Shown one piece after another: positions 48,565-59,737 of a stretch of DNA of 64,000 bases. How positions within the stretch are numbered: position 1 is the first letter of the stretch; each line of letters starts with the position of its first letter. Origin of the DNA: Paracentrotus lividus (taxonomy: Eukaryota > Echinodermata > Echinoidea > Camarodonta > Echinidae); assembly GCA_940671915.1 (NCBI GenBank), contig CALNVZ010000641.1, positions 9,987,237 through 10,051,236 of the forward strand, read 5' to 3'. The position numbers were made by a program, and so were the translations under genes. Under the pieces are notes generated by a model. It did no database searches. It was not told the origin of the DNA and saw only the letters and a program-made list of their open reading frames with translations.

Positions 48565-49560
48565 ACTACGTGAGCCACAGGTGCACAATTTTTTTTCTCC
48601 AGTATTTTGTTTCTCATTTTGTTGTCACTTTTTGACACAACCTTATATCCTGCTTATGACCAGGCTTGCTTATTTTATAACTCTTTATTTTGAATTAACA
48701 AGAAATATGTACTAGTAAGCGCCATGAAAACCCCGTTTGCCTTATCTTTGATAAGTATCTTGCTTTTTTATTTTTGGAGACTCGCAGCATCTCTTTTATA
48801 TTTCAGATTCGGTGAAGAAGAAATTGAAAAATAGTCAGTCTGAAGACCGAATCCCGAATGAATAAAACATTTTGCCATTTAAGTTTTTTTCATACAAAGT
48901 TTATTTCTGACTTTGAAACATCTTAGCAGGCTGAATGTCTTGCGTACGGATAAGCATAAAGAATGTTATTAAGTCCCACTTAAGGCATCGTTGAGATTGT
49001 ACTTTTCCTGGCTGGAGATTTTCGCGAACAACACATAAAAGTCACTACTTATATTGCTAAGTGCACGCATTGAGCTTGAATGGCATAGGATAGGATTGCA
49101 TTTGATTTGACAAGGCATTACCGCCCATTTACAAGTTGTCTTCCTTGGAATTAACCGCAAGCAGACATCCTCCTTGATTACTTTTTTATCTCGCCCATCT
49201 ATTCGAAACTTCTTGATTGAAAAGCTAAAAGCAAGATTAAACCAAACATACAGGCGATTTGATGTTATTGCGGGTATTTAAACTCCATTCAATGCTCTTA
49301 TCTCTTTCCATGAATTGGTCCCCAAAGTGCAAAATCCATGTGGATTAATTATTAACATATCCCTAATACTAATACAGGGGCTCAGTTTCTACTAATGATA
49401 AATTTCAAGGTATTTCTGCCCATATTAATTGACAGCTAATCAGGAGCATTCCAAATAAAACAAGATCTGAGAAAAGGACCATTTCTTCGTTTATTGCGTA
49501 GCCTTCTCCTGCGTACGTATTGTTTGCATTTCCTTAAAATAAAATTATATCAACTTCGAG
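48565..49560. other. Unassigned DNA
   Basis: No supported gene or clear repeat. Confidence 0.4.
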
Positions 49561-49564
49561 GTTA

Positions 49565-49695
49565 CCCTGCTGAAAAGAAAACAGTGTGGGCACAATAGTT
49601 TTAAAACACATTCCCACTGCACGGGAAATTTGGGCGTGTTCACTATGAGAATAGGGAACACACTTCGAGACATGGTGTTTTTAAAAAAATAGGGT
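49565..49695. repeat. CACAGTGTG-type MITE fragment
   Basis: GCTGAAAAGAAAACAGTGTG, then CATTCCCACTGCACGGG and GGGAACACACTTCGAGAC. It shares its end with 10,736-10,888 and 53,230-53,462. Confidence 0.45.
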
Positions 49696-51097
49696 AGTTT
49701 TTATCATAAAGTACATTTTGGCGCCTATCAGGTTGACGTCTTTTATAATCGTCACTTCTTTGTCAAGATCATCCCCGCAACTCCTCCTTCACCCATTATT
49801 GCTTCCCTCTTATACAGATAATTATAAAACCCTCAGTGCACAAACGTAAACCCAAATGACTAGCGGAACCTGGTACTATATGCCCTAAACAGAGGGAGTC
49901 AATAATTTATTATCAGATTATGGGGTAATAAGATATGTTAGGAGCAGGTGCCCTAATGATACAGTATAGGACGTTGATTAAAGATAGACTCGAGATAAGG
50001 TAGCGATCACAAATTAATTGAAACGAATTCAATAAACTGACCAATAATATTGTTTCCAAGTGTTTCTAATAAATGTTTATGTACGATCTTGGACTCACAA
50101 CGTGTTGATTTTTTTTTTTTTTTTTTTGGGGGGGGGGGGGGACCTTCGCCTATTTTGAACAAAATGCCGTTGGTTGAAATCTTAAAGTTCTAAATTTCGG
50201 TCAAGCTCCAAAATAGAAAAAAATAAGTCTACCGAATATAGTTTGGGATTTGTGAACAACATCATACATTCACGACATGTTTTGTTAAAAATTATCTTCT
50301 CAAATTGAGATACATTTCTCATATATTTTAAGTTAATAATCAACAAAATCTGAATGAGGGTATCGTCCGCCAAAAATCTTTTTTTTTAAATAGAGTCAGT
50401 CAGTTGCTCTTAGAAGGAGGTATGCTTTTAAACTTTGACCTAAGTACGGTTATTAGCCTGGTGATGTACATATTTTCATAATTGGACTTGGACATCGGAC
50501 CCGAAACCCAATTACATTTGACAGTTTGTCCAAAATTTCTGCAAGATCCGACACGAGCCTACCTCGCTATCTTAGCCAGAAACTTATTTTCATCCTTCCG
50601 CCTTTAATTACGGCTCCATCAAGCAAAAAAAAAAAAAACCTTTACAGTTTTGACTTTGACAAATCGCTCCATACCTCAACAAATTAATTAATTTCACATT
50701 GGCGATATTACAGTTTACACAAGACGACAGTTCCCTTTGACCGAGAATGACCGAAGAGGGCCTCCATGTAAGCATCATCATGAAGCACAAGCAATATATC
50801 TTTGTCAGTTCTTTAATCCTAGTGATTTCATTTGTTGGCTTGTTAATCATGTTAATATTCCAGAGAGGTCACTGTTTTTTAATAATTTTGCTGAGGCTTG
50901 TTCAAAGGAGGTCGTCGTAAATGTTGGAAGTTTCATTTCTAATTAATTTTTTTCAGTATTTTCTCATTTTAATAGTATTTTTGTTTTCTTCAGATCACGA
51001 CAAGGCTTAATCATTGTTGATTTATTCATATTCAACGAATAATTCAAATTATTGTTGTTTGCCACCGACCTGGGTTTTGATTGGTAGCAGACTAATG
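49696..51097. other. Unassigned DNA with T-run/G-run
   Basis: T-run plus G-run at 50,109-50,141. No supported gene; open frames at 50.2-50.9 kb have no domain. Confidence 0.45.
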
Positions 51098-51253
51098 GTG
51101 GTATCTCACTGCCAATAGTGGCGGAGACGTCTCAGTGATGCGAGGTCTCATAAGTCTCCACGACGTCTCATGTGTCTTTGAGAGGTATCGGAGTCTCTAA
51201 GACGTGTCAGAATCTTTGAGTTTTGGAGAGGTCTCCGCGAAGTAAGATACCAT
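51098..51253. mobile_element. MITE 220 bp upstream of the coding exon
   Basis: Ends TGGTATCTCACT and AGTAAGATACCATC are inverted. Inner arms carry GCGGAGACGTCTC and GAGAGGTCTCCGC. The interior repeats GTCTC/GAGAC phrases. By position it lies in the intron upstream of the 51,475 splice acceptor. Confidence 0.75.
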
Positions 51254-51429
51254 CTTGACTGTTAATAGGAAATAGGGAAACGTGCCGCTTTGAAATTATA
51301 AATACATTTTGTTGCAACTCAATTTTAAAAAAATATATGTTCATGTTTCATTAAATATGGAAATAAGTAAATAATCTTATTTACTGTATTATTAAAAAAA
51401 ATTGAATGTATATCATCTTCAAATTAAAT

Positions 51430-51474
51430 TATTATCTCTCTTTTTTCCTCTTCTTTTATTTTCTTCCATTACAG
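51430..51474 (+). other. 3' splice site
   Basis: A pyrimidine-rich run (CTCTCTTTTTTCCTCTTC, then TTTTATTTTCTTCC) ends in ATTACAG at 51,474. It is one of the strongest acceptor-like sites in the window and sits 325 bp before an ORF of distinct composition. The sequence downstream has stops in all the relevant frame before 51,799, so the exon starts with untranslated leader. Confidence 0.75.
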
Positions 51475-51798
51475 ACTGAACAGATGATTACGAGATCCAG
51501 GTCTATGTCACAAGTGCCACCCAGGTCCAACAACCACTTGGTACTTCATATTCCGTAGCTAGTATCACAACTGTCCAATCCTGATCTGATTCGAGCACTT
51601 GGAGCTGTTTTACGTAACAAAATCTGCTTTGGAGTGATTTGTTTATCCCAGGATATCATTCATTCATATGACGTCGGCTTGTCGTCATAATCTGTCCAAC
51701 AGGAATGTTTTTTGACTTGGAAGCTCATTAAATGACATCAGGCTAGGGAAAAGATCATTTTAACTCAACTTTTAACTATTTTTTTAAAACTAACTTCG
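51475..51798 (+). other. 5' untranslated part of the coding exon
   Basis: In the frame of the downstream ORF, stop codons occur (for example TAG shortly after 51,550 and TAA and TGA later), so no upstream coding exon can read through. It holds an upstream ATG at 51,484 with a short frame of about 27 codons, which could reduce translation of the main ORF. Confidence 0.6.
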
Positions 51799-52257
51799 AT
51801 GTCTATACGTCACACGATGGATCGGTTTTTACGACGGTTAGCCCGCCATGCGGCACGTGGCGGTTCAGCCGCGGCTGCCGCTTCACGAAGTTCTCCAGAC
51901 ATGCAACCGTTACCCACGCCTTCCGTCCAATACCTCGCCGCCGCTGCCGCCGGGCATCCTCCCGCCAGCGACGCTCCAGACGACGTCGCCGGCGCGGCGG
52001 GGAGCAACGCCGATTGGGACATGTCGACGTTCAACTCCAGCCTCGCGGAGAATTTCACCTTGTTCACCGATGGTGCATCACATGACCTGACCCCGACGCC
52101 GGATGGTCACGTGACTTCTGACCAAGCGTGGCCGGTTTCGTCATTCGCCGTCATCAAGGCTCTCGTTCTTATCGTTATCCTCGCCATTCTCCTGGTCGTT
52201 AGCTGTAAAGTGACTATGCAATATATCATCAAATCATCGAAGAGAGAAAAGCGGTAG
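51799..52257 (+). CDS. Small single-pass membrane protein, unrecognised
   Basis: The ORF is 152 codons. The second ATG (Met7, 51,817) has A at -3 and G at +4, whereas the first has a poor context, so a 146-residue product is as likely. Residues 8-30 are rich in Arg and Ala (RFLRRLARHAARGGSAAAAA). Residues 31-112 are low-complexity Ala/Pro/Ser/Asp with two N-glycosylation sequons (N79-SS, N85-FT). One hydrophobic span covers about 116-138 (FAVIKALVLIVILAILLVV...). The short tail QYIIKSSKREKR is basic, which favours a cytosolic C-terminus. No cleavable signal peptide is obvious. The Arg-rich start could instead be a mitochondrial targeting sequence, which would make the sequons irrelevant. GC and CpG content are far above the surroundings, supporting real coding. 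The layout loosely recalls KCNE-type subunits, but their conserved cytoplasmic region is absent, so I do not assign it. A weak splice donor (GCG|GTAGTG) overlaps the stop codon. The AATAAA downstream argues that the exon is terminal. Confidence 0.7.
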   Translation: MSIRHTMDRFLRRLARHAARGGSAAAAASRSSPDMQPLPTPSVQYLAAAAAGHPPASDAPDDVAGAAGSNADWDMSTFNSSLAENFTLFTDGASHDLTPTPDGHVTSDQAWPVSSFAVIKALVLIVILAILLVVSCKVTMQYIIKSSKREKR

Positions 52258-52560
52258 TGTGTGCTCTGTAGTGGCGTCACGTTGTGTATGGTCGATCACC
52301 ATGAACACTGAACACGTGTATTATCGACCGGTGAAGAAGCTCCTTAGTCCCATCCATCTATAAAAACGTTACTGCAGATGACTTTTAATGACATTATGAC
52401 GTCATAAAAATTTATAGGAATGATGAATCAGTTTCTATTCGTGTCATTTAACCTAATAATTTCATGAAATTTTTTTTTTTTTAATTCTATTCAATCGCCA
52501 TTCAATCTATTTTGTCACTTTCGGCTTATTAGAAATAAAACTTTTAAAAAAAAAGTAAAG
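52258..52560 (+). other. 3' untranslated region
   Basis: Sequence from the stop codon to about 15-25 bp past the AATAAA. GC drops back to background after about 52,340. The 3' end is set only by the position of the signal. Confidence 0.5.
52534..52539 (+). terminator. Poly(A) signal
   Basis: AATAAA 277 bp after the stop codon of the 51,799 ORF, followed within about 15 bp by an A-run. AATAAA occurs by chance in AT-rich DNA, but its distance from the ORF fits a short 3' UTR. Confidence 0.55.
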
Positions 52561-53229
52561 CAATTAAAAAGCATTTAAAAAGAAATGAGCAAAAGTTGGA
52601 AAAAAGTGCTGAAAAGTTATATCATCAAAATACTTTATTATGTGGCATTCAGTATCACTGTTGTTGAATACATTTACCAAAACCAGGGGGGCCACCTCTC
52701 TGTCAAAACGTTGATCCACGATACATCATTGCACAATAACTATATATATCTGACTGTTTCGTTCTTGGTATAAGCCATTGATAAGCCGACCTTTATTCTA
52801 AGACGATAAAATCATATAAGCCTGCTCTACGTCGTAACAGATTTGGAAATATTACTTGTCGCTTTTACCAGCTCTAACTGACATTGATACTAAAATGATT
52901 ATTTGTCAAATAATAATTCCAGTAACTATTTTTTGCAAATGTTATCATGATATCTTACGCCTGTCAGATAAAAGACCATGGACTTCTTCGTCTGTTTCGT
53001 GTACACATTATGTAAATATGGTTTGATATATTCGAATTCCATTGAAACCTATGCATAAACGACTTTTTTGGCAAAATGGAACATTTTATAGTGTACATAA
53101 AACATCATTCTTATGGCATGTATTATCGTGAAAAATTCTCTTCACACTACTCTGCAAAGTATAGCCGATGTAACAAGAAAAAAAAATGTTTGTACTTTTT
53201 GTTTTAGTTTAGTTTAGTTTAAGAACCCC
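52561..53229. other. Unassigned DNA
   Basis: No supported gene or repeat beyond (TTTAG)n at about 53,203-53,220. Confidence 0.4.
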
Positions 53230-53462
53230 GCTGGAAAGAAAGCAATGTCCCACAGTGTGTTCACATAGGGGACTGTAATTAACCACGCTCAAATTTAGCA
53301 GTGTAACGCCACTTTCTTATAGTGATGTTTGGTTTCATATAGCGTGAATGTACTTTTTCACATATTGTGACGATGTGATACAACGTTGACACACTCGAAT
53401 CTAACAATGTGAAAAATATTTTTACACTGTGTTTACACTGTAGTACACTTTGTTCTTTCCAA
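53230..53462. mobile_element. CACAGTGTG-type MITE, best copy
   Basis: Ends CTGGAAAGAAAGCAATGT and ACTTTGTTCTTTCCA are inverted. Subterminal CACAGTGTG / CACTGTG phrases recur. An A/T-rich interior contains several ACANTGTGA repeats. Related fragments lie at 10,736 and 49,565. Confidence 0.65.
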
Positions 53463-54606
53463 TAGAGTAGTTTCAAGTTATTTACCATGCACTAAATTGG
53501 TGGCTGGAGCCAGCAAAATATAAATAGACTAAATAACGGTCTTGCTGTCTTTAACACATTCCTTGGAACGCACAGTGTGAACGATATGAACCAATGTTAC
53601 GTAACAGCTCACTTTTCTAATTATCTGTATGAATTTTCTTAATCTTTCAATTATATTTGCTCCGAACAAAATGTTCAAGGACACTATCAGTCATTACGCA
53701 TTACTTGTTCATATTTACTCTTAAACATTAAATGTTGGCTTCGTTTGATCAATCATAAAGCAGGATCAGACGGGGGTTTGGACATGATTTCATTAAAGCG
53801 GTAAGGAACCAATTAATTGTAGATTAACTGTGCTTAAAAGGAAAATTAATGGCATCAAATTGTGCTGTTAATATTAAAAAACAAAAACAAAATCGGCGAA
53901 AATTTCGAACAAAATTTGGGATGTGAATAATATAACTTTGCTAAACTCAAATTGTGAAAAAGTGGGAAAATATTTATTCAGGAAGGACCTTTAACAATTG
54001 AATACCAATAAGATATTTTTGGTATAGCCTGAGGAAGATGCTTAGGAAAGGATGAAATTTAATCATAAACATATTGTAAACAAGAGAGAATTTCATGTAT
54101 TAAGACATAGTCAAAGTCGAATGACTTGTTAATTTGAGACTCGAATGCGTGTAGTGATCGATTTTTTTTTCCCGAATCCTCTCAAAAAAACACTAGCAAT
54201 CTTGTTCGTTTGTTATTTTCTGTTTAAGTGCAATTGCATCTTTCTACTCTCGCCATGAGCATAACATTTCCCTTTAAAGGCGGTTTCTTTGAGCTTTGCA
54301 AGAGCTTCAAGGATGATGTGATAATCGTTGATACGTCATAACAACCTCTCACCATGAAGACGATTATTTTGTTTCCTCATTGTCGACATTGGTTAGTCTC
54401 AAAATCAAAGTAAGGCCCAGCTTTGCACAGAGCAGTAGTGTTTCCATTTCCCGACACACTTAAACCCTGACACCTTGACCCGAAACTGAAAATGAGACAG
54501 TCGCCGAGAATTAAAAGAGGGGAAAAGGGGTCAATGAATTCGGAAAAATAATTTGAAAATTTTGGGGTTAATTTTGGGGGAAAAATCATTTTGATTTTCT
54601 AAATCT
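53463..54606. other. Unassigned DNA
   Basis: No supported gene. Confidence 0.4.
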
Positions 54607-54609
54607 TTA

Positions 54610-54843
54610 TGCTACAGTCACACAGACACTTACGTATAGATACGTTTGTGTTGTTTCAATCTTATTTCATCTTCTATTCTATCATTTCTTATGTATTTCT
54701 TTGTTTTATTGGATGAACGAAATTTTCACTATTTCCACTGCTGACTATGATGGGAAGGCATCCGTGGGGATCTGCAAAAAAAGAAAATAATTTTTGGACG
54801 CAACCGGACGTAACTATACGTAAATGTCTGTGTGACTGTAGCA
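54610..54843. mobile_element. TTA-flanked MITE containing one minisatellite unit
   Basis: The ends TGCTACAGTCACACAGACA and TGTCTGTGTGACTGTAGCA are exact inverted copies, with TTA at 54,607-54,609 and 54,844-54,846 as in PIF/Harbinger insertions. Positions 54,677-54,707 (31 nt, beginning TTCTATCATTTCTTATG) are identical to the core of the 52-bp unit amplified at 33.4-36.0 kb. The rest of the 52-bp unit is missing here. Confidence 0.85.
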
Positions 54844-55014
54844 TTAATGTTTCATGAGTGCTCTGTAAAAACATGAGTGAAAATGATAATGGGGAAGTTT
54901 TTTTTGTTTTTTTTTTTTTCTCTTTTTTTAAACATTGATTATTTTACCGATATCCTTGACTCTTTGCTTGACGACTTGTGTCTCATTTTGATATGATGCA
55001 TTCCACCTACCTGT

Positions 55015-55142
55015 GCCCTGTAACATAAAATATACGATCAATCCTACGATAGACTTTTATCAGTCGTAAGTCTATGGCAAACCTTGTGCTAAGAGTTACA
55101 TTGGATCGTAAGATTGATCATATTTCTTTTATGTAACAGAGC
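55015..55142. mobile_element. 128-bp palindromic MITE, copy 2
   Basis: Ends GCCCTGTAACATAAAA and TTTTATGTAACAGAGC, same length and same central TCGTAAGTCTATGG as 38,377-38,504. The rest aligns throughout with substitutions. Confidence 0.85.
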
Positions 55143-55423
55143 ACTGGAATCATAGCCGTAATGTTAACACTAACCCTGAACATTACTCTACATTATAAAT
55201 TACAAGAATTTAGAATAAATCCTGAATGAGTGTAGATAGGGAGCAAATATTTTTTCATTTGTATTCGAATCTCAACGATATAAATGTAAATTTTAAAAGA
55301 ATACAAAATTAGGGTCCATATCTACAGTTGTTCAGAATATATTTTAAATCTTTGTAATTTAGGGTGTATTCCTAAACTTATCCCAAATCATAATCGTAAG
55401 GAAATCTTAAGGTCAGGGCATCT
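55143..55423. other. Unassigned DNA
   Basis: No gene or repeat seen. Confidence 0.4.
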
Positions 55424-55600
55424 GGGGAGTGTTTCACCAAGTCATTCGTAAAGTTTCAAATTATTTACGAACGACTGGTACATGTTCTTGGGTGCTATAC
55501 TAATAACATTCTAAGTCATTCAGCTCAAGAACTGATCACCAATCGTTTAGAAAGTCATATATAACTTTACAAACGATCTGGTGAAACACCCCCCCCCCCC
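55424..55600. mobile_element. MITE with GGGGAGTGTTTCACC ends, uninterrupted copy
   Basis: Left end GGGGAGTGTTTCACCAAGTC, right end GATCTGGTGAAACACC followed by a C-run. Inner CGTAAAGTTTC / ACTTTACAAACGA arms. This copy gives the intact order against which the nested insertion at 14.48 kb can be read. Confidence 0.82.
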
Positions 55601-56847
55601 AGGATGTCAGGATATCATGTCATGGAGAGACTCAAGCGGTACCATTCGCAAACGATCGGCGCTTATACATCAGTACCGGTCACACCAGCAAGTCGACACC
55701 ATGGACCAAGCAAATTATTACATTACATCGTAAGCCTTGTTATTCGTCAGATTGGGATTACTTTCCTCGGTGTGACCGAGGAATTATTGCGTAAATGGAT
55801 CCTTAATGAACATGATATATTGACCCTCGGGCGATCAAGATGACCGTCCCCAGCAAAATCAAGATTTTTTCATCAATATTCCAGTTTGCCTGGTATTATG
55901 GATGTTCGCTCGCATTAGGAAATAATTAGAATTAGAATTAGAATTAGAAAACGAAACTGCCGCCTAAAAAAAAGTAGGTCAATACGGTTGGGGGTCAAAC
56001 AAGTGGAGCTTTTCTTAAGTAGTTTTTAGAAGGGCACCCTCAACTCCATTTATGCAGCCAACTTTATACTAGGTAGGCCTTTGTTTATTTGCATTTGGAA
56101 GAGGGAAACTGCATTTTACAAAAGAAATAAAACATGGAATCCAGAATATCTCGATAAATTAATTAAAAGGTCTACCATACTTCAAAGGCTCAATGTGATT
56201 TTTTTTTCTCAAGTAGGATGTGTATACCTGTAATTCTTATGTACAAAATAAGATTTAGTAGAGTTTTTTTTGTTAATATTTTTTCAGTTTTATTTCATCA
56301 TTATCTTTAAACTTCAGAGTGTGTTTTTAGACTTATTGGCTAAAATCATATATGAAATAGACATCTTGCAGTCCGGAAACTTCACTGTATATTTTGTTTG
56401 ATGACGTGAAATTATTTTAAAATAATTTTCGATTATATTTTAGCAATAAGTTATGCAAAGTCAATGAGGATTGTATGCATGCACGCTGAGAAAATGTACA
56501 TGAAACATCGATAAACATTTTATACGTGCTATTCTGTTATCCTGGATATAACTGGTGCTGATGATTTTTCGTTTTTTGATTTTTGGTTGTCTTTTTTTTT
56601 GGGGGGGGGGTTCAAATGTTGATTATTTAGAAGAAAAAAATGCGGAAACTTTTTTGTCAGCTATTTTAATTTGCTTCTGAATTAAAAAGGGCTTCATTTT
56701 TTTTTTTACAACGATACATAGACCTACACTGGTATCAAAGGACACAACGGGGGGGGGTAAGCTTTAATGAAGTTTATGAATAAAAGTAGAAAGTGAAAAA
56801 AAAACCTGCATAAATTCATATCGACGCCATTTTGAGTCTGAGCAAGA
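55601..56847. other. Unassigned DNA with (AATTAG)n
   Basis: (AATTAG)n at about 55,921-55,949, a T-run/G-run at 56,589-56,610 and a G-run near 56,750. A 79-codon frame at 55,604-55,843 has no domain. Confidence 0.45.
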
Positions 56848-57300
56848 TATATTTATTTATTTATTTATTTATTTCTGATCTTTATACAGGATGGCACATT
56901 ATCACCAATATAGGTGGTCTTCCATGAGGCCCTGTTCTAAAAACACAGAAAACATAGAAAATCAATAATACAATTAATCAATATACATGTATACACATGC
57001 ATATACAATTAATTGGTATCCTTATCAATCCTTCAAAAAAATATAAAAAGAAGTTGTTCTATATGTTTTGGAAGATTATAAATACTATGATCAAAGAGCG
57101 ACGAGATTGAATATTTTGATGATGTTTTTAAAAGTGTCCAATGTGTAATTACATTTTTACCGATGATTTTTATATATACTAGTGAATATGTACTCAATCT
57201 TATTTTCCTTTGCTGTAATTTCATTGATATATTATTCTGTTGAACAATTTTGAGTAATAATTTACAATATTAGGAATTCTTCTCGGTTTTAATAAATGTA
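56848..57300 (-). mobile_element. LINE 3' end, minus strand
   Basis: Read on the minus strand the segment ends TGTGCCATCCTGTATAAAGA, then TCAGAAATAAATAAA and (ATAA)n. I associate this form with CR1/L2-type LINE 3' ends in invertebrates and vertebrates. The repeat tail is at 56,851-56,873 in + strand coordinates. The upstream part is AT-rich and decayed, so the 5' limit is uncertain. No reverse-transcriptase motif is readable. Confidence 0.6.
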
Positions 57301-58160
57301 TATAATTCATTTGATAAATCAAAAAAGCACTTCAGAGTTTTTGTTTGTGATTTATTTCATTATTTCTCTTTGTCGTTAGAATGCATTAATGTATATGTAT
57401 GTGGAGTTATTGTCTTTTTCACAATCTTCGTATTCTCTTCATAGTTTTGATAATGTAACGAAATTAGTTTTTCTAAAATTAAGTCTTCATTAATAAAAGT
57501 CCTGTAAAACTTGGAGAGATCTCAAACTGTGGTATATAACAATTATTAAATCCGTAAGGTGCACTTTTCATTTTGTTTACCCATTTTTATCAACAGTTGA
57601 AAATGTAACAGAATGATCTGTTTCCATCATGTCCATGCAAATAATGATTGGGTGTTTATATTATCTAAAATGATTCAAATAATTCTCAATTTGCATAATT
57701 TTCATGTCAATTTGCTTCCTGGCTACACTCAAGTTGCAGCCTCTTGTTGAAAATATTGGGGGACAGCCGCTAACAGCAGGAAAAATTTGAAAAATGTAGG
57801 GCGAATCCTGAAATTTTCTGCTATTAAAATGTTCATTGCGTGATTTTGGAAAAGGGGGCGTCCCTCTTACGCACATGACTTGATCCATCACTGCTCTCGA
57901 ATAATATTTTAATTCAAAACTTGTCTGCAAAATGAAACCTAATCTCCACCTGCCACTCGCGTGAATTGGGTATCTCAAGTAGTCAATAGGATTTCCTAAC
58001 ACTCTTGGTACTTCAGCATTAAATGTATTAAATGATTGTAACAAAATCTAGCGGATGAGGTTACTATTCTGAAGAGGTCCTCATACAATGGCATGATGAA
58101 TTAGACAATTGCAATTATGAGGCGTATATTATGGAGGCTGTTGCGTGCAGGTCATTGCAA
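57301..58160. other. Unassigned DNA with a 127-codon frame
   Basis: The minus-strand frame 57,661-58,044 (127 codons) has mixed composition and no domain I recognise. No acceptor, donor or poly(A) context stands out. I do not call it. Confidence 0.35.
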
Positions 58161-58300
58161 TGGCGGATCCAGGGGGCACCCCTTTTAATTTTAATACCAA
58201 TCTTTGAACATGTTAAAATAAAAAAAAAATGGTTACGTCCTCCTTGTTTTGAAATGTTGTTGGCTGCGCCCCTCCCGCTTTAAAATTGATGGATATGCCG
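58161..58300. repeat. GGCGGATCCAGG-type short repeat
   Basis: TGGCGGATCCAGGGGGCACC begins a short segment that ends in GCGCCCCTCCCGC. Similar ends occur at 15,326, 25,675 and 59,912 (GGCGCGGATC). Confidence 0.5.
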
Positions 58301-59457
58301 ATCACAAATTAGTCACTCAAGTAACAAAAAGTGCATGTTAGGAAAGGAAAAATCTGTACATTTCTTTTTGGTAGGCCCTAAACTCTTTTTTAAAAATGAA
58401 GGATGATATATTATTATTATTCATATCAATTCTACTCCATGTGAAATGTAAATCTAACGTATGACATTAAATCTTAACATAAAGACGCGTCCATTATTTG
58501 AGGAGGGGAAACGCAACATTACATTCATGAGTTTAGTGGAAATACATGCATCTGAGCGGCGCAGAATATTATACGGCTCTACATTAATGTCAACAAAACC
58601 CGCGCTAACGGTGGGAAGCGACCGATTGACAACTGCATGCAATTATTACTTAGCGTACAAAAACTCGCCTAAGAAAACTTCCCTGTCGGTTGGTATTATC
58701 AGTCGATCCGTTCGAGGAAATTCGTCATGGACATGAAATAAATAATTGAACTTTTATCATAGTTTTCGTAGGTTGATGTTTCAGACCAGATTGGGGAAAA
58801 AGACATTTTGGCAAGCCTATAACACCATTGTGCTAAAGTTGTAATCAGAATCTTTATTTCACATAGATTGATGTTCCTAACGATTATTGATATAAATAGT
58901 GATCTTGTCACATCTTGCGAAGACGCCGTCCACATGCGATATGCATGTGATATGCGGAAATATTGACCCATCGAGTAAAGATTCGTTTGTGATAATGTTC
59001 AAAGTGACAGGACTTTTTTTTAACCAATCGAAATGAATGTACCATATTTGGAAAGCTGAGAATTCAAGATTTTAAAAACTGCTTGATCATTAAGGTGTAA
59101 TATAATTATGCGTAATCGAGGAAGATGACTTTACAGCGTATGAGCTATTTTGAGAGCAAAATTGGCCATATTGTACAGGAATTTGATCTTACTAGGATTT
59201 CGAATTGACTCAAGTGACAGGACTTTTTTTTCCCTTTGCAATAAGTTATTCCTATTTTTGAAAAATTCAGACCCTTAGCGTACTTATTCAAGTTGATCAT
59301 TTCTTTGAAAAGGTAGTTGCTCGCCATAATCAAGAAAACAAAGTGAAAAAAACTGTGCAAATTACAAAAAGTCTATGGCCGCGTTCGCTTTGCGTAGAGT
59401 GATAGCGCCCTCTTCCCCTTAAGTTTACAATTAGAATTAATATGGACGATTGGAGCT
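58301..59457. other. Unassigned DNA
   Basis: No supported gene. The phrase AAGTGACAGGACTTTTTTTT occurs twice (59,002 and 59,212; a run of similar flanks), perhaps marking a small duplication. Confidence 0.4.
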
Positions 59458-59737
59458 ATACACTGTTAAAACGCTGTGTAAAAAAAAAACTACACAACTG
59501 CTGTTTACTGTAGGAACCATCAAACTCTTGTTTAAAGTCATTACACTACACCTGCTGTTTAAAGTTTAATTAACTGTTTTATAAGAATCGTACACAAATG
59601 TTAAAAATAATTTTAAGCAACGTACTGGTTTAAAGAAAGTTGTTTAAATTGTTTGTTAAAGTGCCGGTGTCGGGAATAGAACTCACGACCTTTGCATCCC
59701 CATTCAAGTGATAACGACCACTAGGCTACGACACTGC
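59458..59737 (-). mobile_element. tRNA-headed SINE-like element, minus strand
   Basis: On the minus strand the head contains TAGCCTAGTGG (A-box-like) and GAGTTCTATTCC (B-box-like) with GGTCGT between, then a TTTAAACA-rich body that ends GTTTTAACAGTGTATA. The order matches 42,264-42,560, though the heads differ, so they may be separate subfamilies. A body fragment recurs at 59,880-59,912. Confidence 0.58.

Noticed and set aside
51810-52090. 85-codon minus-strand and 80-codon plus-strand frames overlapping the supported CDS
   Set aside because: Shadows of the GC-rich coding sequence in other frames.
51799-52257. First exon of a G-protein-coupled receptor (N-glycosylated N-terminus plus first membrane span)
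   Set aside because: The span lacks the usual GN motif of receptor helix 1, the donor at the stop codon is weak, and an AATAAA follows, so a complete small protein is simpler.
57661-58044. 127-codon minus-strand ORF
   Set aside because: Composition is mixed and I could not match it to any domain. Length alone is not evidence in 64 kb of AT-rich DNA.
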